Positions 36,507-44,259 of a stretch of 64,000 nt of DNA are shown here, in pieces. The notes under the pieces are model-generated. The model searched no databases. It was not told the DNA's origin and was given only the letters and a program-made list of their open reading frames with translations. The stretch is from contig NZ_JABMKY010000027.1 of NCBI RefSeq assembly GCF_013204845.1, forward strand, positions 61,355-125,354, given 5' to 3'. This stretch comes from Paenibacillus qinlingensis. GTDB lineage: Bacteria > Bacillota > Bacilli > Paenibacillales > NBRC-103111. Every line of letters begins with the position of its first letter. Positions within the stretch are counted from its first letter, which is position 1. The position numbers and the translations under genes are program-made.

Positions 36507-37115
36507 TTAGAGTGAGATTCCTTTGAGCCACTCTGCTGCGGCAAAAACCTCAGAGCGCGTCAATTGATGGCCTGAATTCTCCCAGTGCACATGAACATCC
36601 GATCCAGCATCACTCAGCAGGCGTTCTAACTCTTCCGACTCCTCAGGTGAGCAGATCGGGTCGTTCTTGCCAGCCCCGATGAATATAGGGGTACCTGAGA
36701 GATCCGGCAGCTGGATGCCGCGCCGCGGCACCATTGGATGATGAAGAATGGCTGCGCGAAGCGCATTCGGATAGTGGAACAGGAGACTGCCCGCGATGTT
36801 CGCGCCGTTGGAGTAGCCGATCGCGACGACGTTGTTGCGATCGAAGCCATGCTCGACAGCTGCTTCGTCGAGGAAATCGTACACTTCCTTCGTACGGAAG
36901 ATGAGATCCTCCTCGTCGAAGATACCCTCAGCCAGCCGACGGAAGAACCGCGGCATGCCGTTCTCTAGGACGTTCCCCCGTACGCTTAGTACGGAGGAGG
37001 TTGGTGAAATCGCCTGCGCCAACGGCAACAGATCGTTCTCTGTCCCGCCCGTTCCGTGAAACAGAACGAGCACGGGAGCAGTCACATCAGATCCTTGCTG
37101 ATAGATATGTTTCAT
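36507..37115 (-). CDS. mhqD: Alpha/beta hydrolase (MhqD-like carboxylesterase)
   Basis: 202 residues of the phospholipase/carboxylesterase family. Oxyanion region LFHGTGG, nucleophile Ser in GYSNG, Asp in GKNDPICS and His in NSGHQLT. It overlaps the preceding dioxygenase gene by four bases. The pairing of this hydrolase with a ring-cleavage dioxygenase and a MarR regulator matches the MhqR regulon of Bacillus subtilis (methylhydroquinone resistance). The symbol rests on that context and on the family. Confidence 0.8.
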   Translation of the reverse strand: MKHIYQQGSDVTAPVLVLFHGTGGTENDLLPLAQAISPTSSVLSVRGNVLENGMPRFFRRLAEGIFDEEDLIFRTKEVYDFLDEAAVEHGFDRNNVVAIGYSNGANIAGSLLFHYPNALRAAILHHPMVPRRGIQLPDLSGTPIFIGAGKNDPICSPEESEELERLLSDAGSDVHVHWENSGHQLTRSEVFAAAEWLKGISL

Positions 37116-38071
37116 TGCTCATCACCTTCCAATACCCGCACTTCGATTGGCGGCAGATTTTGCACGATTTGATCGCGGCTTGCTTCAAACCATTCTGGCA
37201 ACATTAATTTTTCACCAAGTGCTTCTGGCGCTTCATCTCTTGCGAATCCTGGAGGATCAGTAGCAATTTCAAACAGGATGCCGCCTTCTTCACGGAAGTA
37301 AATCGCATTAAAGTATTGACGGTCCACGATTGGTGTCGGGTGGTAGCCGTTGCTTGCTACATGACTTCTCCATAGCGCATGCTCAGCATCATCTTTGGCA
37401 CGCCATGCGATATGATGGACAGTACCCGCACCGCCAGCACCGTAATCCATAGGCGTTACATTGATATCAATGATGTTACCCAAGTCACCGAAGGAAGTGA
37501 AGCGTGCATAGGCGCCCTCTTGCCCTACTTTTTTCAGCCCCATGACATTCACGAGGAGCTCCGAAGTTTTGTCAGGTGCCGTGCTGTAGAGCACAGCGCC
37601 GCCGAAGCCTTTGATCGCTTTGTCCACGGGTACGCCGCCAAACGCCCACTGACTTGGCGCGCCTTGCTCGCGCTCAACAATCTCTAGTTTTAGGCCGTCT
37701 GGGTCTTTGAATTGTACATACGTTTCCCCAAATCGCGAATTTTTCTCATGGGCAACACCGAATTGGGTTAGGCGTGCTTCCCAGAAAGGTAGGCTGCCTG
37801 TTGGCACGGCATAAGTCGTGATACCAACTTGACCACCGCCGACCCGACCTTTACGAGATCCTGCGTATGGGAAGAAGGTAATGATTGTACCTGGGCTGCC
37901 TGCTTCATTACCAAAATAGAGATGGTAGACTTCCGGTGCATCGAAATTGATTGTTTTTTTGATTAAACGAAGACCCAAAATACCTGCATAAAAATCTACA
38001 GTTGCCTGAGCATGTTGTACGAAAGCGGTGATATGGTGGATACCTGCGGTTTGTTGTTGTGTTGTTGTCAT
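37112..38071 (-). CDS. mhqO: Ring-cleaving dioxygenase, glyoxalase fold (MhqO-like)
   Basis: 319 residues made of tandem vicinal-oxygen-chelate modules: IHHITAFV..DFYAGILGLRLIKKT in the first half and VHHIAWRA in the second, with a final ...EIATDPPGF Glu ligand. Such enzymes open hydroquinone or catechol rings using Fe(II). Start at ATG 38071 with AAGGAG 9 nt upstream; the longer frame adds 21 residues that include this site. First gene of the operon with the esterase and flavin reductase. A MarR-type operator lies 26 bp upstream. Confidence 0.87.
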   Translation of the reverse strand: MTTTQQQTAGIHHITAFVQHAQATVDFYAGILGLRLIKKTINFDAPEVYHLYFGNEAGSPGTIITFFPYAGSRKGRVGGGQVGITTYAVPTGSLPFWEARLTQFGVAHEKNSRFGETYVQFKDPDGLKLEIVEREQGAPSQWAFGGVPVDKAIKGFGGAVLYSTAPDKTSELLVNVMGLKKVGQEGAYARFTSFGDLGNIIDINVTPMDYGAGGAGTVHHIAWRAKDDAEHALWRSHVASNGYHPTPIVDRQYFNAIYFREEGGILFEIATDPPGFARDEAPEALGEKLMLPEWFEASRDQIVQNLPPIEVRVLEGDEQ

Positions 38072-38096
38072 AATAGCCAACTCCTTCATATTAAGA

Positions 38097-38112
38097 ATCT
38101 TTGTTTTAAGAT
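38097..38112 (-). promoter_or_regulatory. MarR/MhqR-type operator before the dioxygenase
   Basis: ATCTT-TGTTTT-AAGAT, an inverted repeat with a 6-bp centre. It matches the arms and spacing of the site in the marR promoter (38660-38677). Confidence 0.6.
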
Positions 38113-38183
38113 AGTTTGCGTGCAATGTTATCATTTAAATCATGGAAGTCCATTCATGATTGAGGTGGATGTCAGCCCAATCA

Positions 38184-38627
38184 CTACTTGAATCCTTCCT
38201 GCGCATACCTGCCAAGCTTCTTCAACAGCTGACTTGCTAGCTGCTTCTCTTCTTCCGTCAACCCCGCTACTGCGTTCTCGATTACTTCAGCGTGTTTCGG
38301 AAATACGTCCTCAATAAATTGTTTCCCTTTTTCCGTGATTTCAGCAAAAATTAATCTGCGATCTTCCGTCGAGGTATTACGTATAACAAATTCCTTTTTG
38401 ACTAGCTTATCGACCACATAGGTGATGTTCCCGCTACTCATTAATACCTTGCTACCTATTTGTTGGATCGCCTGCGCTCCCTTATGATAAAGCAGTTCCA
38501 GTACACCAAACTCTGTGCGGTTCAGTCCATGCTTGCGAATATCTCGATCTCCGTGGGCGTTCACCCACTCACTCGCTCTAGATAGGGCAATGTAAAGATC
38601 TAAAGATTGGTTTCTTGCTTCGCTCAT
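38184..38627 (-). CDS. mhqR: MarR-family repressor (MhqR-like)
   Basis: 147 residues with the winged-helix pattern AIQQIGSKVLMSSGNITYVV then DKLVKKEFVIR and the wing DRRLIFAEITEKG. No cysteine was noted in the parts examined that would mark an OhrR-type peroxide sensor. It lies upstream of the dioxygenase operon in the same direction, and both have the same inverted-repeat operator. Expected to repress the detoxification genes and itself until quinone-like compounds appear. Confidence 0.85.
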   Translation of the reverse strand: MSEARNQSLDLYIALSRASEWVNAHGDRDIRKHGLNRTEFGVLELLYHKGAQAIQQIGSKVLMSSGNITYVVDKLVKKEFVIRNTSTEDRRLIFAEITEKGKQFIEDVFPKHAEVIENAVAGLTEEEKQLASQLLKKLGRYAQEGFK

Positions 38628-38659
38628 GTCGCTTCACCTCGTTTCTTGTTCGCTTCGTT

Positions 38660-38700
38660 TATCTTGATTTAAAGATACTTTATTTAAAGATAAATGTCAA
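38660..38700 (-). promoter_or_regulatory. marR promoter with overlapping operator
   Basis: Minus strand TTGACA (38700-38695), 17-bp spacer, TATCTT (38677-38672). The -10 is one arm of the palindrome TATCTTGATTTAAAGATA (38660-38677). A second partial arm (TATCTTTAAATAAAGTA) fills the spacer. Autorepression is the natural reading. Confidence 0.7.
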
Positions 38701-38864
38701 CAAGTATTTTAATAATGTCTCATCCCTTTTGTAGCCTAATTTAACTTGCCCTTACCATCCTTCCTTTACAATTGGAAAAATAATGAACAGACTGTCACAC
38801 CTTTTCCGATACGTCTCGTGGTATGATTAAGCCTTTAGGAAAGAAAGGTGGGCTCTAAGCAATT

Positions 38865-40058
38865 ATGAACACTTCACAAGCTTTACAAGGGACAGTGACC
38901 GAGAAAGAGCGGTTCCCTATCTCCCTCTTCTCCCTGACGGTTGGCGCCTTTGCCATTGGGATGACGGAATTTGTTATTATGGGGATTCTGCCCAATGTGG
39001 CCGATGACTTGAACGTTAGCATTTCGCAAGCGGGGCAATTGATTACGGGTTATGCACTTGGCGTGGCATTCGGCGCTCCGATTCTCGCTATGTTGACTCA
39101 TAAGCTGCCGCAAAAACGCCTACTGCTCATGCTGATGCTCATTTTCATTTTAGGCAATGGTTTAGCCGCGCTTGCTCCTTCCTATGGAATTGTACTCGTA
39201 GCGCGATTGATCACGGCTTTGGCTCATGGCACTTTCTTCGGTGTCGGCTCTGTGATCGCGGCCAATTTGGTTCGCCCTGAGAAGAGGGCTAGCGCCATTT
39301 CAGTGATGATGGCGGGACTAACCATCGCGAATATTCTTGGCGTACCGCTTGGCACCTTCATCGGTCAACATCTTGGCTGGCGGGCATCCTTCGGCTCCGT
39401 TGTCATTATGGGGATCATCTCTTTCATTGGTATCCTCATCTTCATCCCACAGATTACACAGAAAACCAATAACAGCCTTGCCAAACAGGTTCGCGCTCTA
39501 TTGCAGCCGAAATTGTTACTCGTATTCTTGATTGGCGCATTAGGTTGCAGCAGTTTGTTTGCAGTGTTCACCTATATTGCACCTATTCTTATCAACATCA
39601 CAGGGTTCAAAGAGAGCAGCGTAACGTGGATTCTCGTTTTGTTCGGCTTTGGCGTCACCCTAGGCAATATCTTAGGTGGCAAAATGGCGGACTGGAAGCT
39701 CATGCCTTCCTTGATCGGCAATTTCGCAGCGTTAGCGCTTATTCTAGCCGTGTTCGCGTATACGGATCAATTCCCGGTTGCCGCGATTATTACCATATTC
39801 ATATGGGGCATTGCGGCGTTCGGGATTTTGCCTGGTCTGCAGATTCGTATCATGAATCTGGCCAAAGACGCGCCAGAGCTCGCCGCCACCTCAACGCATT
39901 CTGCGTTGAATCTTGGGAATGCTGGCGGCGCCTTTCTAGGTGGCTGGGCGATTACGCACATAGGACTGTCTTCATTGCCTTGGATCGGCGCGGGATTGAC
40001 GGGGGCGGGGTTTGTTTTGATGCTGTGGACTTATCTCCGGGATCGTAAGGTGAAATAG
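38865..40058 (+). CDS. MFS exporter (DHA1 family, YdhP/AraJ-like)
   Basis: 397 residues, twelve predicted membrane segments. The first segment carries FAIGMTEFVIMGILPNVADDL, a hallmark of the AraJ/PbuE-like proton-driven exporters of drugs, sugars or purines. Divergent from marR with 237 bp between the two starts, so it could be co-regulated, but no MarR-type site was found close to its start. AAAGGTGGG precedes the ATG. Confidence 0.9.
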   Translation: MNTSQALQGTVTEKERFPISLFSLTVGAFAIGMTEFVIMGILPNVADDLNVSISQAGQLITGYALGVAFGAPILAMLTHKLPQKRLLLMLMLIFILGNGLAALAPSYGIVLVARLITALAHGTFFGVGSVIAANLVRPEKRASAISVMMAGLTIANILGVPLGTFIGQHLGWRASFGSVVIMGIISFIGILIFIPQITQKTNNSLAKQVRALLQPKLLLVFLIGALGCSSLFAVFTYIAPILINITGFKESSVTWILVLFGFGVTLGNILGGKMADWKLMPSLIGNFAALALILAVFAYTDQFPVAAIITIFIWGIAAFGILPGLQIRIMNLAKDAPELAATSTHSALNLGNAGGAFLGGWAITHIGLSSLPWIGAGLTGAGFVLMLWTYLRDRKVK

Positions 40059-40073
40059 TAGGAACAAGTGACG

Positions 40074-40127
40074 AACCAGCGGCAAGCTAGGACTTGAACA
40101 TAAGTCTTTGCTTGCCGCTGGTTTTTT
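40074..40127 (+). terminator. Terminator of the MFS gene
   Basis: AACCAGCGGCAAGC pairs with GCTTGCCGCTGGTT, followed by TTTTT. Confidence 0.9.
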
Positions 40128-40137
40128 ATTATAACAT

Positions 40138-40572
40138 CTAGTGCTGGATAGCCCATTGGACCGGTTGATCCAAAATGATTCCATCTGACTCTACCCACTG
40201 GATGAGGCTGTTCTCCTTGGCTTGAATGACAATAAAATGCAGGCCTTCTGTCGCCGACGTGTTCCGCAATACTCTCACACCATCAGGTGCAATGCGAACG
40301 GACGTGCCTTCGTGCACATCGATTTCGTTGCCGTCCACTTGGATCTGGCCTTGCCCTTGAAGAAAGATGTAGAGTTCTTCATTCTGCTGGTGCTTATGAT
40401 AAAAGGGGATCTCCCCTTGCGGGGGTAAATGATTAAGTGAAACTTCCATACTCGTTAGTTGTAGGGCGTCTTTAAGAAAGATTTTACCCTTCAACATGCC
40501 TTCCGTCACACTTGCAAAATCAGAAAATGCACCCGCGTTGTTAACCGAGTAATTCGATTGATTTGCGCTCAC
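40138..40572 (-). CDS. Cupin-domain protein
   Basis: 144 residues, one beta-barrel. Cupin motif 1 has HKHQQNEELYIFLQGQGQIQ (His, His and Glu metal ligands) and motif 2 lies in GVRVLRN. Metal-binding barrels of this kind act as isomerases, oxygenases or sensors; no specific function can be read. It stands alone between the MFS gene and the SRPBCC gene on the minus strand. Confidence 0.85.
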   Translation of the reverse strand: MSANQSNYSVNNAGAFSDFASVTEGMLKGKIFLKDALQLTSMEVSLNHLPPQGEIPFYHKHQQNEELYIFLQGQGQIQVDGNEIDVHEGTSVRIAPDGVRVLRNTSATEGLHFIVIQAKENSLIQWVESDGIILDQPVQWAIQH

Positions 40573-40626
40573 TATCTTTCCCTCCTATGAGATAAATTTC
40601 AGGGATACTAGCTTAAGGCTTCAAGC

Positions 40627-41070
40627 TTAGAATGCTGGCAGCGTCTTGCCTGTTTCGAGCAGACTCTTCAAATTGCTGAGAATGACAGGCCAGCCATTGT
40701 TAAATCCTTCGATCTTGCCTTCATCCTTACGAATATCCTGTTCCAACAGCTCTTCATGGCGAAGTGTTAGCTTGATCGTACCATTCAATGGCGTTAGTTC
40801 ATAAGTCACGTTGGACATCCGATCGCCTTCCGCATCCTTGATGCTCCAAGTAATCGTGAGCAACCGATACGGCTCATAGACAAGTACTTCACCGTAATGC
40901 TCCGTCTTGTCTTTATTCATTAAGTGAAAACTCGAACCGACTTGCCAATCTGAAATGATTTCACGACCAAAAAAATACTGCTTCGTAAACTCGCTGCTCG
41001 TCAGGGCTGCCCACAGCTTCTCCGGTGTCGTTGCGATGTAAGTCACATATACAAAAGACTTTTTATTCAT
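40627..41070 (-). CDS. SRPBCC/AHSA1-family protein
   Basis: 147 residues of the START/Bet v1-like fold, AHSA1 subfamily (YIATTPEKLWAALTSSEFTKQYFFG; GWPVILSNLKSLLETG). These small cytosolic proteins bind hydrophobic ligands and typically follow an ArsR regulator gene. Start at ATG 41070 with GAGGAGG 9 nt upstream; it overlaps the ArsR gene by eight bases. Confidence 0.9.
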   Translation of the reverse strand: MNKKSFVYVTYIATTPEKLWAALTSSEFTKQYFFGREIISDWQVGSSFHLMNKDKTEHYGEVLVYEPYRLLTITWSIKDAEGDRMSNVTYELTPLNGTIKLTLRHEELLEQDIRKDEGKIEGFNNGWPVILSNLKSLLETGKTLPAF

Positions 41071-41383
41071 GATTCGAATCCTCCTCAAGAGCTTGCTTCA
41101 AATTAGTTAACGCCTCAATTCGGCGCTGATCGAACTTACCGATCCAGCGATGGTAAATCTCCCCGATCGGTACCGGGTTCAGATAATGAAGTTTCTCGCG
41201 GCCATGCCACATGACAGTAACCAGATTAGCTTCCTCCAGCAGCAAAAGGTGCTTCGTAACAGCTTGGCGACTCATCGTCATTTGCTGACAGAGCTCTGTT
41301 AAGGATAGTCCGTTACTCACGAACAAGATGTCTAATAATTCTCTGCGTGTTCCGTCTGCAAGTGCTTTAAAAAGTTTGTCCAT
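41063..41383 (-). CDS. ArsR-family transcriptional regulator
   Basis: 106 residues, winged helix: FKALADGTRRELLDIL at the N-terminus and LTELCQQMTMSRQAVTKHL as recognition region. It has none of the metal-binding cysteines of arsenic or cadmium sensors, as is usual for the ArsR/AHSA1 pair type. The promoter places the transcription start at or next to the ATG, so translation is probably leaderless; no Shine-Dalgarno sequence is present. Confidence 0.92.
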   Translation of the reverse strand: MDKLFKALADGTRRELLDILFVSNGLSLTELCQQMTMSRQAVTKHLLLLEEANLVTVMWHGREKLHYLNPVPIGEIYHRWIGKFDQRRIEALTNLKQALEEDSNHE

Positions 41384-41389
41384 ACGCCT

Positions 41390-41419
41390 ATTATATGCAA
41401 CATTTTAGTTGCATGTCAA
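41390..41419 (-). promoter_or_regulatory. arsR promoter whose spacer is an operator palindrome
   Basis: Minus strand: TTGACA (41419-41414), 18-bp spacer TGCAACTAAAATGTTGCA (41413-41396), TATAAT (41395-41390). The spacer is a perfect TGCAAC-N6-GTTGCA inverted repeat, ideal for a dimeric repressor. Only six bases separate the -10 from the ATG. Confidence 0.8.
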
Positions 41420-41756
41420 ACAGAATATGGAAATATTGGTTCACTTATCGCTTAATCATTGATTAGAGAGTGCGGCTAAATTACGGGTTGGTTAAGAGAT
41501 TGGATATTAAGATAAGGGATTTAACATGTGGACGGGCAGGAAAATAGCTTGTTGTCGAGTGTTATCATGGAGGTTGTAGATGTACAGCGTGGGCAGTCGC
41601 AGAGATTCTTGTTCTGATGAGTTATCCGCTTGTTGTGCTGTTGGAGAGTGGCGTGTTACTAGAGTTCCAGTCAATTTGATGGGGAATGTTGGGTTATAGC
41701 TCTGTTGAGGGACACGTGTTTTAAACAAATTAGCTTTAGGACTGTTTTCTTCCAGC
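41420..41756. other. Gene-free stretch, G/T-rich on the plus strand
   Basis: No supported gene, terminator or RNA. The plus strand is rich in G and T; a short minus-strand frame (41507-41767) has no ribosome site and no family features. Confidence 0.5.
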
Positions 41757-41990
41757 CTTTTCCCCATTATTCTTACTTCTTACTTCTTACTCTTTCATTA
41801 CTATACTCCTACTCACTTACATTCATTACTCACCCTTCACTACTTCTACTTCTACTTCTACACTACAACTCATTATCGACTACCATTACCATTACCCACT
41901 GTCCACTATCCATTACTCCTCCCCACTATTTACTATTTACTATCCCCTACCTACTGACTACTGCCTACTGTCCACTACTCCACCTCACGC
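41757..41990 (+). repeat. C/T-rich low-complexity tract (1)
   Basis: About 230 bp built from ACT, TACTT, CCATTA and CCACTA-like words with almost no G on the plus strand. It leads directly into type C element copy 2. A similar tract precedes copy 3. No coding function was accepted. Confidence 0.65.
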
Positions 41991-41998
41991 TCGTATGT

Positions 41999-42184
41999 TA
42001 ACTGTAAAAAGTACAGCTAATTTCGCCACTTTCCTCACTTTAGGGAACTTAACTGTATTTCCTGTAGTTAATTTGGATATATTCAGCGGTCAAGCCCGTA
42101 ATCGGCGATATTAACTGGAGGTTTTCCAGCTATTCGTCTATCAGGGGCAAAATTTCCGAAAATAGATGGAAGTTTTCCAGTTAT
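41999..42184. repeat. Four-unit inverted-dimer element, type C, copy 2
   Basis: Units at 41999, 42050, 42112 and 42162, each 23 bp of TAACTG...CAGCTAAT type, with 51- and 50-bp spacing within the pairs. The last unit ends one base before the hexanucleotide array. Confidence 0.74.
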
Positions 42185-42185
42185 T

Positions 42186-42302
42186 GCGGGTGCGGGTGCG
42201 GGTGCGGGTGCGGGTGCGGGTGCGGGTGCGGGTGCGGGTGCGGGTGCGGGTGCGGGTGCGGGTGCGGGTGCGGGTGCGGGTGCGGGTGCGGGTGCGGGTG
42301 CG
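42186..42302 (+). repeat. Hexanucleotide tandem array, 19 copies of GCGGGT
   Basis: Nineteen perfect GCGGGT units (42186-42299) plus GCG. Each unit has a GGG run, so the plus strand can form G-quadruplexes with 3-nt loops. Units are identical, which suggests recent slippage. All six frames stay open across it, which creates false ORFs (Ala-Pro or Arg-Val repeats). The 150 bp after it (42303-42455) is G+C-rich without a recognised gene. Confidence 0.95.
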
Positions 42303-42455
42303 AAAGCGCCTCTCCTCATGCGGCGCGTTCGTCCGACTGTCGCCTGGGACATCGACGGCCCTGACGCGGGAGCTCGTCGCCCCTAGGCAGGCTAGTCGCA
42401 GCGACCGTCGTCGCCGGCACCAGCCGCGCTGTGCACCGCAGCAAACCAAAACACA

Positions 42456-42490
42456 AAAGGCGCTTCCTCAGCAATCGAGGAAGCGCCTTT
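42456..42490 (-). terminator. Terminator of the ABC exporter operon
   Basis: AAAGGCGCTTCCTC pairs with GAGGAAGCGCCTTT around a 7-nt loop. On the minus strand it is followed by TTTTGTGTTTT. It lies two bases past the stop codon. Confidence 0.88.
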
Positions 42491-42492
42491 CT

Positions 42493-44241
42493 TTACCCTA
42501 CAACTGCAGATGAACCCTTCTGCAGTTGGTACATTTTCGCGTAGCGCCCGCCTAGCGCCATGAGCGTCTCGTGATTGCCCCGCTCGGCGATCTCGCCGCG
42601 GTGCAGCACAAGAATCTGATCCGCATCGCGGATCGTGGACAATCGATGCGCGATGATGAGTGTCGTCCGCCCTTCACTCACAACCTTCAGCGCACGCTGG
42701 ATGAGTCCTTCCGTCTCACTGTCGATGGAGGCTGTCGCCTCATCGAGGATCAGGATCGACGGATCGAACGCTAGCGCGCGTGCGAATGAGATCAACTGCC
42801 GCTGACCGGAGGACAGCGTGCTGCCCCGCTCGACGACTTGCTCGTCGTAGCCTTTCGGCAGTTGCTCGATAAAGCCAGCCGCGCCTACATCCCGAAGCGC
42901 AGCCTTCACTCTGTCGAGCGAGATGTCCTGGTTGTACAGGCTGACATTGAACTTGATATCCCCTGCGAACAGGAACGGATCCTGCAGCACGATCCCCATA
43001 TGCTTACGCAGCGCTTGCTTGGACATGCCTTTGATGTTACGGCCATCAATCGTGATCGCGCCCTCACCAGGCTCGTAGAAGCCTAGGAGAAGATTCAGGA
43101 TGGAGCTTTTGCCTGATCCCGTATGCCCGACTAGGGCGATCGTTTCCCCTTTTCGCGCCTCGAACGAAATACCCTTCAGTACATTTTCCCCTTCTTTATA
43201 AGCAAAGGTGACATTATCGAACTTCACGATGCCCTCAGGTCGCTGCACGTGGCCAACTTGCTCAACGTCTTGACCCTCCATGTCAAGAATCGTGAACACC
43301 TTTTCCGCCGATACAAAAGCCCGCTGCGCATTCGTTAACTGATCGAAAATCCCGATGATCGGCTGAAATACCCGACCCAAATAATCAATAAACGCATAGA
43401 ACACCCCGAACGAAATAGCGGTTTCTAACGATTTTCCACCAAAATACCAAATGACCATCGCCGTCACCAAACTGCCGATCGTCCCCACCACATTACGTGT
43501 GGAAAGGCCGTAAATTTGAAATTGCTTCCGCTGGTTCACATAGCGATCCATGTTCAGTACTTCGAACTCATCCAGCGTCACTTTCTCGCGGCGAAAAGCC
43601 TGAATAATCGGCATCACGACGATCGATTCATTAATCATAGCGTTCATATCGCTGAGTCTAGCGCGCATGATGGTGATGAAGATTTTCGAATATTTGAGAT
43701 GAACATACATAATCACCACAAAAATCGGCGGCAGCACCAAGCAGAACATGGCTAGACGCCAATCCAATAGGAAGAGTGCGACGTAAATCCCAATTAGTTG
43801 CAGCATGCTGACAACGAACGTGGCCATGAAGCTCATGAACAGATCACGGACAGCTTCCGTATCATTTGCGATACGAGAGACGACTTGGCCGATCGGCGTG
43901 TTGTCGAAGTAACGAAGTGAAATACGCTGAATGTGACCCATCAGGTCCATCCGCATATTTTTTATAATTTGTAAGGCGGTAGATTGAAGAATATAGGCTT
44001 GTGAATAATTACACAGACCCGCTGTTAACAGTAAAGCCATATAGAGGCCAAGCAGTTTGAGCACCGGAGCTATTTCTTTCGCACCTGTAGAAAGATAGGT
44101 ATCAATAATCGTTTTCGTTATATAAGGGCCGCCCAGCTCGGCAGCTACTGAACAACAAAGAATGAGCAGCGCTCCGAGAATTCTGAACTTGTAGACGAGT
44201 GCATAAGACACGAGTCGTCTGGCCGTAGTCGGTTTAGACAA
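42493..44241 (-). CDS. ABC exporter half-transporter, consensus ATPase site (YheH/BmrD-like)
   Basis: 582 residues: six membrane helices (~1-320), then an ATPase with Walker A GHTGSGKSS, signature LSSGQRQL and Walker B LILDEATASID with the catalytic Glu intact. TTG start with GGAGG 9 nt upstream. It lies 18 bp after a second half-transporter and pairs with it as a heterodimer for multidrug or lipid export. Confidence 0.92.
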   Translation of the reverse strand: MSKPTTARRLVSYALVYKFRILGALLILCCSVAAELGGPYITKTIIDTYLSTGAKEIAPVLKLLGLYMALLLTAGLCNYSQAYILQSTALQIIKNMRMDLMGHIQRISLRYFDNTPIGQVVSRIANDTEAVRDLFMSFMATFVVSMLQLIGIYVALFLLDWRLAMFCLVLPPIFVVIMYVHLKYSKIFITIMRARLSDMNAMINESIVVMPIIQAFRREKVTLDEFEVLNMDRYVNQRKQFQIYGLSTRNVVGTIGSLVTAMVIWYFGGKSLETAISFGVFYAFIDYLGRVFQPIIGIFDQLTNAQRAFVSAEKVFTILDMEGQDVEQVGHVQRPEGIVKFDNVTFAYKEGENVLKGISFEARKGETIALVGHTGSGKSSILNLLLGFYEPGEGAITIDGRNIKGMSKQALRKHMGIVLQDPFLFAGDIKFNVSLYNQDISLDRVKAALRDVGAAGFIEQLPKGYDEQVVERGSTLSSGQRQLISFARALAFDPSILILDEATASIDSETEGLIQRALKVVSEGRTTLIIAHRLSTIRDADQILVLHRGEIAERGNHETLMALGGRYAKMYQLQKGSSAVVG

Positions 44242-44259
44242 AATAGTTGTCCTCCTTTC

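Noticed and set aside
41507..41767. 86-codon minus-strand frame
   Set aside because: No ribosome site, no recognisable domain, runs into the low-complexity tract.
42083..42513. Overlapping ORFs with Ala-Pro, Arg-Thr and Arg-Val repeats
   Set aside because: They exist because the GCGGGT array has no stop codon in any frame; no ribosome sites, and flanking residues match no family.
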